From JAYQUR01 sp038133505 (GTDB lineage Bacteria; Pseudomonadota; Alphaproteobacteria; MPNO01; UBA830), in NCBI GenBank assembly GCA_038133505.1, contig JAYPTI010000082.1, positions 1 to 14,687 of the forward strand: 14,687 nucleotides of DNA, given 5' to 3'. Positions within the stretch are counted from its first letter, which is position 1, and each line of letters opens with the position of its first letter. Under the pieces are notes generated by a model. That model had not been told where the DNA came from and did no database searches. It was given only the letters and a program-made list of their open reading frames with translations. This document shows positions 1-6,182 of this stretch, in pieces. The position numbers and the translations under genes are program-made.

Positions 1-285
1 CTGGTGAACACCGACGTGGTCCTCGACTACCTGTCGAAGCTGCCCGGCGTCGGCGACTGCCAGATCGAATTCACGCGCGAGGACCGGCCGGGCGCGATGG
101 ACGATATGATCGTCCGCGTCGAGCTTGCCGAAGACGCTTCGCTGCGCGACCGCATCACCGAGGAGTTGCGCGACGCGGTCTCGATGCGCCCGACGGTCCA
201 GTTCGTTGGCCGCGGCACGCTCTACGACCAGCGCGAGTCCCTCAAGCTGCGCCGCATCGTCGACAGCCGTCCGAAGGCGGACTGA
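1..285 (+). CDS. Phenylacetate-CoA ligase-like protein, C-terminal fragment (5' end outside window)
   Basis: The reading frame is open from base 1 and ends at TGA 283-285, giving 95 codons. No start codon with a ribosome site is visible, so this is the tail of a longer gene entering from the left. The fragment reads as the small C-terminal subdomain (AMP-binding_C_2 type) of phenylacetate-CoA ligase-family adenylating enzymes: an alternating beta/alpha pattern beginning VLDYLSKLPGVGDCQIEF, and a basic end SLKLRRIVDSR that resembles the family's C-terminal K-rich segment. Such enzymes activate aryl or arylacetic acids to CoA thioesters using ATP. A CoA-ester lyase starts 22 bases downstream on the same strand, so the two are probably co-transcribed and may act on the same acyl-CoA route. 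The adenylation core and its catalytic motifs lie outside the window, so the substrate cannot be judged. Confidence 0.7.
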   Translation: MVNTDVVLDYLSKLPGVGDCQIEFTREDRPGAMDDMIVRVELAEDASLRDRITEELRDAVSMRPTVQFVGRGTLYDQRESLKLRRIVDSRPKAD

Positions 286-307
286 CCCAACCCGAACAGG
301 CACGCAC

Positions 308-1204
308 ATGGACCCCGTAAGATCGCTCCTCTTCGTCCCCGGCCACCGCGACAGGATGCTGGAAAAAGCCCCGGGATCGGGCGCCGACGGCCTCCTCTAC
401 GATCTCGAGGACTCGGTGCCCGCGGCGGAACGCCCGACCGCGCGTTCGATGCTGGCCGACGCGCTCTCCGGCGACCGCGCCCTGCCCCGCTATATCCGCG
501 TCAACGGCATCGTCGATGCGGGCAAGGACGAGACCGCCGCCGACCTCGACGCCGTGATCCGGCCCGCGGTCGACGGCATCGTGCTGCCGAAGGCGCAGTC
601 AGCGGACGACATCGCGTGGACGGCGGCGGAGATCGACCGGCTGGAGGCCGAGCGCGGCATCGAGGCCGGCGCGACCGAGATCGTCCCGATGATCGAATCC
701 GCCCTCGGGGTGCATTTCTGCTACGAGATCCTGACCGCCTCGCCGCGCGTCTCGTCGGTCATCGTCGGATCGGCGCAGGACGGCGACCTTCAGACGGACC
801 TGGGCGCGGGCTGGTCGCCCGACGGCACGGAAATCCTCTATGCGCGCTCGAAGATCCTGCTGTCGGCGCGCGCGGCCGGCATCGACCAGCCGCTCGACGG
901 CGTCTTTCTCGGCCTCGACGACGAGGAAGGGCTGATCCGGGACTGCGAGAACGCGCGCCGCCTGGGCTATCGCGGCAAGACGGTCATCCATCCGCGCCAG
1001 ATCGAGCCGGTCCACCGCGTCTTCACGCCCACCGACGCCGAGCTGGACTACTACCGCGAGATGATCGCCGCATTCGAGGAAGCGGAAGCCGGCGGCGCCG
1101 GCGCCTTCAACTTCAAGGGCAAGATGATCGACCGCGCCATGATCCGGAAGGCGCGCGGATTGCTGGATCGGTTCGCGGCAGGCGGTGGGACATCGAAATC
1201 CTGA
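308..1204 (+). CDS. HpcH/HpaI (CitE-like) CoA-ester lyase
   Basis: A 298-residue protein of normal length for bacterial CitE-like CoA-ester lyases, which cleave or form C-C bonds in citramalyl-, malyl- or 3-hydroxyacyl-CoA-type substrates in a TIM barrel with a divalent metal. Visible motifs are RSLLFVPG (5-12), YDLEDSVP (31-38), RVNG (64-67), LPK (93-95), PMIESALG (127-134) with the expected metal ligand Glu130, and GSAQDGDLQTDLG (154-166) with Asp160 as the likely second ligand. GKTVIHPRQI follows near residue 226. The frame stays open upstream to base 125, but that part lies inside the ligase gene; ATG 308 starts the recognisable domain and has a modest ACAGG seven bases before it. Family assignment is firm; the substrate is not known. 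Its last ~24 codons (1109-1180) have a diverged copy at 2305-2376. Confidence 0.88.
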   Translation: MDPVRSLLFVPGHRDRMLEKAPGSGADGLLYDLEDSVPAAERPTARSMLADALSGDRALPRYIRVNGIVDAGKDETAADLDAVIRPAVDGIVLPKAQSADDIAWTAAEIDRLEAERGIEAGATEIVPMIESALGVHFCYEILTASPRVSSVIVGSAQDGDLQTDLGAGWSPDGTEILYARSKILLSARAAGIDQPLDGVFLGLDDEEGLIRDCENARRLGYRGKTVIHPRQIEPVHRVFTPTDAELDYYREMIAAFEEAEAGGAGAFNFKGKMIDRAMIRKARGLLDRFAAGGGTSKS

Positions 1205-1234
1205 CCCGCCCGCGGCCGGAAACGCCTCTGAAGG

Positions 1235-2212
1235 TTATTCCGTAAGTTTCGGCAGTTTCGAACGAACGATCTGTTCCGCCTCTTCGGCAATACGGCGAAC
1301 GATTTCCCGTGTCGGCAGGATTTCAGTGATCAGGCCGGCGTCCTGACCGAAAGACAGAGGAGCGTTGTCTGCATCGCCGCTCTTTCTCGCTTCGATTACG
1401 CTCGCGTTCACTTGCGACTGGCTTTGCCTGATTGCCCATTCGCGCCCCATCCAACGCTCGATGAACGCATTTCGCCTGGCGCGCGACATTGCTCCCGGCC
1501 AGACGGAGCCGGAGGCGAGGTCCGGAATTTCCGTCAGGACCGTGTCATGACCGTCGCTTTCAAGAATGGCGTTCTTGAAGTTGGAATGTAACTGCGATTC
1601 TTCGCTGGCCAAGAAGCGGGTACCCAACAAAATTCCGTCAGCTCCCAGAGCCAATGCCGCGGCGAGACCTCGTCCATCGGCGAAACCGCCGGCCGCCAGT
1701 ACCGGAACCGGTGAAACGGCATCGACGATCATCGGAACCAACACCATCGATGCCATCCAGCCGACATGCCCGCCGCCCTCGGAACCTTGCGCTACGATTA
1801 CGTCAGCCCCGGCCTCAACCCCGCGCACCGCTTCGCTTACGCTGCCCGCCATGAAAGTCACTTTGCATCCGGCTTCGTGCGAACGATCGATATAGGGCTT
1901 CAGGTCTTGATCTCCGCGCGGCCAAGCCAGCGCGATCGCCGCCGGCTTTTGCGCCAAGGCCTGGGCAAACGCTTCGTCATCTACGGTAAACAACAGAAAA
2001 TTGAGGGCGAAGGGTTTCCCGGTGAATTGACGGATTGCTGCGGCGGCCGAAGCGACCTGTTCGGCCGACATACCGTGGCAGCCGAGGGCACCGAATCCAC
2101 CTGCCTCGCTGACGGCGGCAACCATCTCCGGCTGCGTGAAACCTCCGCCCAAACCGCCCAACGCTATCGGATACTCGATTCCGAGTAGTTCACAGATGGA
2201 CGTCCTGATCAT
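1235..2212 (-). CDS. Nitronate monooxygenase family FMN enzyme (NMO / 2-nitropropane dioxygenase type)
   Basis: A 325-residue TIM-barrel flavoprotein. N-terminal CELLGIEYPIALGGLGG is typical of the NMO/FabK-like superfamily. AQGSEGGGHVG (141-151) carries His149, which aligns with the catalytic base of class I nitronate monooxygenases. AAGGFADGRG (173-182) and LGTRF (196-200) form the expected FMN phosphate-binding region. These enzymes oxidise alkyl nitronates such as propionate 3-nitronate, but several members of the superfamily are enoyl reductases or uncharacterised, so the substrate is open. ATG 2210-2212 is preceded on the minus strand by a G-rich stretch (GGGGGG, 2218-2223) that could serve as a ribosome site. 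Its base composition is uneven and in places much lower in G+C than the neighbours (30/60 in 1561-1620, 29/60 in 1981-2040), suggesting later acquisition. It is a monocistronic gene facing the lyase, flanked by an intact and a decayed CoA-lyase 3' end. Confidence 0.87.
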   Translation of the reverse strand: MIRTSICELLGIEYPIALGGLGGGFTQPEMVAAVSEAGGFGALGCHGMSAEQVASAAAAIRQFTGKPFALNFLLFTVDDEAFAQALAQKPAAIALAWPRGDQDLKPYIDRSHEAGCKVTFMAGSVSEAVRGVEAGADVIVAQGSEGGGHVGWMASMVLVPMIVDAVSPVPVLAAGGFADGRGLAAALALGADGILLGTRFLASEESQLHSNFKNAILESDGHDTVLTEIPDLASGSVWPGAMSRARRNAFIERWMGREWAIRQSQSQVNASVIEARKSGDADNAPLSFGQDAGLITEILPTREIVRRIAEEAEQIVRSKLPKLTE

Positions 2213-2283
2213 CGTTACCCCCCGTTCTGACCGGACCCGACACTAAAGCGAGAGCGGCAAGTCTCAATCAAATTCTTTTCCCG

Positions 2284-2385
2284 ATGCGGACGGCGCAGGC
2301 GCTCAACCTCGAGAGCGGGATTTTCGACCGCCCAATGATCGGGAAGGCGCGCGGGCTGCTGGAGCGGTTCGCCGGCGCGGCCTAG
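2284..2385 (+). pseudogene. Relic of the 3' end of a second CoA-ester lyase
   Basis: Read in the frame ending at TAG 2383-2385, this stretch encodes ALNLESGIFDRPMI followed by GKARGLLERFAGAA, which aligns with the C-terminus of the intact lyase upstream (FNFKGKMIDRAMI, then RKARGLLDRFAAGG). By hand, 56 of 72 bases match between 2305-2376 and 1109-1180. Homology fades 5' of about 2299, an in-frame TAA stands at 2245-2247, and the rest of such a gene is absent, its place taken by the oppositely oriented NMO gene. The 33-codon open frame from ATG 2284 has no ribosome site, so translation is unlikely. It is either the remnant of a tandem lyase paralogue or the original end of the lyase gene, left behind when the present lyase and NMO genes arrived by recombination. 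Confidence 0.75.
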
Positions 2386-3206
2386 ACGCCAGGCTTCTCC
2401 GCCGCAAACATCAGGTTCACGAACGCCCCGTCCGCCATGCCTTGCGCGAGGTTGTTGGAGCGCTGCGGAAAGTCCGCGCCCGCGATCAGGGGCACGCCGA
2501 GCTTGCCGCGCCGCGCCTGCTGGCTGGGATTCTGGAAGACGGCGACGGCCTCGGCCGTGTTGTCGCGCCATTCCGTCACCTCAAGGCCGGCACCCTCGAT
2601 GGCGGCCCGCATGTCCGCTGCGGAGCACGAGAAATCGATCGCCGGTTCGCGCGCCCAGGGGAGCGGATAGGTCGGCGGCGCCGTGCCGCGGGCAACCTCG
2701 GCCGATGCCAGCCGACCGCCGGGTTTCAGGACACGGCATATCTCGCCGTAGAACGCCGCCTTGTCCTCGATGTTCATCGATACGTTCTGGGTCCACACCA
2801 GGTCGAACGCCCCATTGTCGAACGGCAGGTCGAGCGCGTTGGCGACACGGAAATCGGTGACGTCGGTCATGCGGCAGCGCTCGGACAGGACGCGCGCGAC
2901 CTCGATATAGTCCGGCGTCAGGTCGACGCCTGAAACGCGGCAGCCGTAGGTCTCCGCCAGGAACCGCGCGGGCCCGCCGACCCCGCAGCCGATATCGAGC
3001 ACGGTCATGCCGGCCTCGGGCGCGGCGAGATCGCCCTGTTCCCGCGTCGCGGCCATGCCGCGGGTGTGGAACTGGTCGACGTTCGCGAGATCCGCGGTCT
3101 TCAGGTTGTCGATATCGATCCCCTCGCCCGCGAGCGCATCGAGAACCTTCTGCGCCAGCCCCTGCTTGCCGTACTGGCGGGCGACGTAGTCGAAAATATC
3201 GGTCAT
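2382..3206 (-). CDS. Class I SAM-dependent methyltransferase (UbiE/Methyltransf_11-like)
   Basis: A 274-residue methyltransferase. SAM-binding motif I VLDIGCGVGGPARFLA lies at 69-84, the acidic residue after strand 2 is Asp95 (GVDLTPDYI), and a motif-II-like LDLPFDNGAFDLVWTQN (125-141) is followed by EICRVLKPGGRL (155-166). The N-terminal segment NLKTADLANVDQFHTRGM looks like that of small-molecule or amine N-methyltransferase relatives. No substrate-specific residue can be named, so the acceptor is unknown. The start at 3204-3206 is well supported: CGGAGGAAA (minus strand, 3214-3222) gives a strong ribosome site. The stop codon overlaps that of the lyase relic within CTAG 2382-2385. It is divergent from the flavin hydroxylase across 116 bases, so shared regulation is possible. 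Confidence 0.85.
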   Translation of the reverse strand: MTDIFDYVARQYGKQGLAQKVLDALAGEGIDIDNLKTADLANVDQFHTRGMAATREQGDLAAPEAGMTVLDIGCGVGGPARFLAETYGCRVSGVDLTPDYIEVARVLSERCRMTDVTDFRVANALDLPFDNGAFDLVWTQNVSMNIEDKAAFYGEICRVLKPGGRLASAEVARGTAPPTYPLPWAREPAIDFSCSAADMRAAIEGAGLEVTEWRDNTAEAVAVFQNPSQQARRGKLGVPLIAGADFPQRSNNLAQGMADGAFVNLMFAAEKPGV

Positions 3207-3268
3207 GAAGCGGTTTCCTCCGATTTGCCGTTTCTAGCGCATTCGGGCGCGGGGAAAAACGGCTTCAC

Positions 3269-3300
3269 ATCCGGCGACGGGCACGGCACTCTTCCCGGAT
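3269..3300. promoter_or_regulatory. Inverted repeat ATCCGG-N20-CCGGAT in a divergent intergenic region
   Basis: Perfect 6-bp arms at 3269-3274 and 3295-3300 are separated by 20 bases. They sit in the 116-base gap between the methyltransferase (minus) and the flavin hydroxylase (plus), 23 bases upstream of the latter's ATG. The position suits an operator, but arms this short and GC-rich can arise by chance. No convincing -35/-10 pair was found in the gap. Confidence 0.25.
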
Positions 3301-3322
3301 CGTATCAAAAGGGACTATCTCG

Positions 3323-4864
3323 ATGTACGACGTTCTCATCGGCGGATACGGGCCGACCGGCATGATGGCCGCCATCCTGCTGGGGCGCGCCGGAAAACGC
3401 GTCGCGGTGATCGAGCGCTACAAGACGCTCTACAATCTGCCGCGCGTGGGCATCGTCCACGACGACGTGCTCCGGATGTTCCAGGAAATCGGCATCGCCG
3501 AGCGCATCCTGCCGGCGACGTACTTCCTGCCGACCTACGAGCTCTCCCACCATGACGAGGTCCTGCTGTCCAACCGCGTCGCGGAGATGGAAACCCACGG
3601 CTGGCCGGAGATGACGTCGATCTACCAGCCGGCGTTCGAGGCCGAACTCGACATCCTCGCGAAGTCGCTGGAAACGATCGACGTCTTCCAGGGCTGGACG
3701 ATGACGGCGGTCGCGCAGGACGAAACGTCCGTGACAGTGACGGCGACCGACGACACCGGCGCGGAGCGCGCCTTCGGGGGCCGCTATCTGGTCGCGGCCG
3801 ACGGCGGCAACAGCTTCGTGCGGGCGGCGCTCGGCATCGAGTACGAAAATCTCGGCTTCGATCAGGCCTGGCTCGTCATCGACGGCAAGCAGAAGCGCGG
3901 CCGCGGCGGCCGGCCGGAACTCCGCCAGTTCTGCGAGCCGGAACAGCCGGGCATGACGATGCAGATGGGCCCCGACCACCGGCGCTGGTCGTTCATGATC
4001 TTCGACGGCGAACGGCCGGAGGACGCCGTGAAGCCGGACAGCGTGTGGCGCCGCCTCGACCGTCCGGAGGGCGGCACCGAGGACGATTTCGGACTCGTCC
4101 GCGTCGCGCACTACCAGTTCCGCTCGCTGATCGCCGAGCGCTGGCGGCAGGGGCGCGTCTTTCTTGCGGGCGACGCGGCGCACCAGATGCCGCCGTTCCT
4201 CGCGCAGGGCATGTGCTCCGGCTTCCGGGATTCGCACAACATCGCCTGGAAGCTCGCCCTCGTGCTCGACGGCCTCGCGGCGGACGCCCTTCTCGACAGC
4301 TACGAAGCCGAACGCGGCCCGAACGCGCGGGCGACCATCGTCGAGAGCATGCGCGTCGGCCAGAACGTCAACGAGCGCGATCCCGAAAAGGTCCGCCAGC
4401 GCAACGACTTCCTGCGCGCGATGCAGACGGCGAACGAGGGCGCAATGTCGGAAAAGAAGCTGATCGCCTTCCGCGTGCCGGGGCTCGAAGCGGGTCTCGT
4501 GACGGGCCCGCACGGCGGCAAGGCCTGCGGCCAGGGCGTCGTATCCGGGCCCGACGGAGACGGCCCGTTCGACGATATCGTCGGCACGGGCTTTACGATC
4601 ATTGCGCGCGGGGAAGCCCCGGACTCCGTGCTGCCGGAGGCCGGCCTTGCGTTCTGGGCAAAGCTGAATGGCAAATTTGCCCGTTTCGGCGACGCGGACG
4701 GCGCGCTAAAAGACGTTTCCGGATACTTCTCCGGCCTGATGGACGATCTCGGATGCGATGTCCTGGTCAGGCGGCCCGACAACTATCTCTTCGGCGCCGC
4801 GGAGAAGCTCGACGATCTTCCGACACTGATAGCGGAACTGGAGCGGCAGCTTCGGTCCGCCTGA
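3323..4864 (+). CDS. FAD-dependent aromatic hydroxylase, MhpA-like group A flavoprotein monooxygenase
   Basis: A 513-residue FAD/NAD(P)H-dependent monooxygenase that should hydroxylate a phenolic or heteroaromatic ring. The N-terminal Rossmann dinucleotide site is GGYGPTG (7-13) with Glu31 closing the ADP-binding fold (VAVIER). The DG motif is LVAADGGNSFVRAALG (156-171), and the GD motif with the FAD pyrophosphate/ribityl site is GRVFLAGDAAHQMPPF (277-292), followed by GMCSGFRDSHNIAWKL. The length and the GPTG/GMCSGFRD signatures place it with MhpA, the 3-(3-hydroxyphenyl)propionate hydroxylase, and related PheA/TfdB enzymes. A closer substrate call is not justified. ATG 3323 has AAAAGGGA about nine bases upstream. 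The MFS gene follows after 16 bases, so the two form an operon. Confidence 0.88.
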   Translation: MYDVLIGGYGPTGMMAAILLGRAGKRVAVIERYKTLYNLPRVGIVHDDVLRMFQEIGIAERILPATYFLPTYELSHHDEVLLSNRVAEMETHGWPEMTSIYQPAFEAELDILAKSLETIDVFQGWTMTAVAQDETSVTVTATDDTGAERAFGGRYLVAADGGNSFVRAALGIEYENLGFDQAWLVIDGKQKRGRGGRPELRQFCEPEQPGMTMQMGPDHRRWSFMIFDGERPEDAVKPDSVWRRLDRPEGGTEDDFGLVRVAHYQFRSLIAERWRQGRVFLAGDAAHQMPPFLAQGMCSGFRDSHNIAWKLALVLDGLAADALLDSYEAERGPNARATIVESMRVGQNVNERDPEKVRQRNDFLRAMQTANEGAMSEKKLIAFRVPGLEAGLVTGPHGGKACGQGVVSGPDGDGPFDDIVGTGFTIIARGEAPDSVLPEAGLAFWAKLNGKFARFGDADGALKDVSGYFSGLMDDLGCDVLVRRPDNYLFGAAEKLDDLPTLIAELERQLRSA

Positions 4865-4880
4865 GGACACGACGCTGCCC

Positions 4881-6176
4881 ATGACCGACTCTCCTTCCCG
4901 GCCTGCAGAGACCGGGCCCGATCCCCGCTCCTACGCGGCGCTGCGGACGCCCGCCTCGCGCATGTACCTGATCGGCGCCGCGCTCGCAATGACCGCCGAC
5001 AGCATCGAGCACGTCATCAGCTACTGGATCATCTTCGAGAAGTTCCAGTCGCCGTCGCTGGCGGGCTTCGCCGTCATCGCGCACTGGGTGCCGTTCATCC
5101 TGTTCTCGATCTGGGCAGGCGGGCTCGCCGACCGGTTCGATCCGCGCCGCATCATCCAGATCGGCATGGGGCTGTTCATGCTGGTCTCGTTCGGCTGGGG
5201 CGTCCTGTTCGCGACCGACGCGCTGGAGAAATGGCACGCCGTCGTCCTCCTGATCGTCCACGGCATGGCGGGCGTGCTGTGGGCGCCGGCCGGCCAGGTG
5301 CTGATCCACGACATCGTCGGCGAACGGCAGCTTCAGAGCGCGATCCGCCTGATCGCGACCTCGCGCGTGCTCGGGCTCCTGCTCGGCCCCGCCATCGGCG
5401 GCGGCATGCTGGTGCTGTTCGGCCCCACGGTCGCGATCTTCATCAATATCCTGATCTACCTTCCGCTGACGCTGTGGCTGATCCGCAATCCCGCACGCGT
5501 CCATACCGACGGTGCGCGGGGCGCCCCGATGAAGAGCTTCGTCGAGATGATCGACACGACGCGCCGCGTCGCCAACATCCCGATCGTCTTCTCGATGACG
5601 CTGCTGACCGGCGTCGCCGCCGCCTTCGTCGGCAACGCGTTCGAGCCGCAGATGCCGCAGTTCGCCGCCGACCTGCTCGGCATCGCGGCGGACAGCATCC
5701 AGAACGACGAATTCGCCAAACTCAGATACAGCATGCTCTACGGCGCGACCGCCGCCGGCGCACTGGCCGCCGGCATCGTCCTCGAGGCCCGCAACCTGAT
5801 GCCCGCGAAGCCCAGAAGCGCCTTCTACCTTGCAATGGTCTGGTGCGGCGCGGTCTTCCTGTTCGCGATCTCGCCGTCTTACTGGCTGTCGTTCGCGCTG
5901 CTGCTGGTGGCGGGCTTCTGCGACCTGTCGTTCAACTCGATGACGCGCACCCTCGCCCAGCTTCACGCGCCGCCCGAAATCCGCGGCCGCGCCATCGGGC
6001 TGTTCAACGTCGGCGCGCTCGGCTGTCGGACGTTCTCCGGCGTCACCATCGGCTTCGGCGGCGGCCTGGTCGGCATCCACTGGTCGCTCGGCCTCAGCGC
6101 GGTCGCACTGATCGCGATGATGATCCTGCTGTACGGGTGGAGCGTGAAGCGCGGGGGCGTGACGATCCCGGCGTAG
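4881..6176 (+). CDS. MFS transporter, 12 membrane segments (EntS/MFS_3-like)
   Basis: A 431-residue inner-membrane protein with twelve predictable hydrophobic segments: about 21-45, 60-78, 94-112, 118-138, 158-178, 182-200, 235-255, 290-305, 320-338, 341-360, 375-395 and 400-420. Motif A of the major facilitator superfamily appears as GLADRFDPRR in the loop after segment 2, and a related loop (EIRGRAIGLFN) follows segment 10. The pattern most resembles the MFS_3 group, which includes EntS-type exporters, so efflux of a small molecule is slightly favoured over uptake. It lies 16 bases downstream of the flavin hydroxylase, so import of that enzyme's substrate or export of a product is plausible. 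The ribosome site is poor (GAGG at 4863-4866, 14 bases away), which suggests translational coupling to the preceding gene. Its stop is 6 bases from the convergent molybdopterin-subunit stop. Confidence 0.85.
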   Translation: MTDSPSRPAETGPDPRSYAALRTPASRMYLIGAALAMTADSIEHVISYWIIFEKFQSPSLAGFAVIAHWVPFILFSIWAGGLADRFDPRRIIQIGMGLFMLVSFGWGVLFATDALEKWHAVVLLIVHGMAGVLWAPAGQVLIHDIVGERQLQSAIRLIATSRVLGLLLGPAIGGGMLVLFGPTVAIFINILIYLPLTLWLIRNPARVHTDGARGAPMKSFVEMIDTTRRVANIPIVFSMTLLTGVAAAFVGNAFEPQMPQFAADLLGIAADSIQNDEFAKLRYSMLYGATAAGALAAGIVLEARNLMPAKPRSAFYLAMVWCGAVFLFAISPSYWLSFALLLVAGFCDLSFNSMTRTLAQLHAPPEIRGRAIGLFNVGALGCRTFSGVTIGFGGGLVGIHWSLGLSAVALIAMMILLYGWSVKRGGVTIPA

Positions 6177-6182
6177 GGCCGC

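Noticed and set aside
125..307. Upstream extension of the CoA-lyase frame into the ligase gene
   Set aside because: The extra residues are Ser/Arg/Ala-rich and out of frame with the real ligase tail. The lyase domain begins exactly at ATG 308.
4767..6080. A 437-codon minus-strand open frame opposite the MFS gene, and similar long frames opposite the flavin hydroxylase
   Set aside because: The peptide is rich in Arg, Asp, Gln and Ala with no hydrophobic core or motif. It is a shadow of the codon bias of the plus-strand genes.
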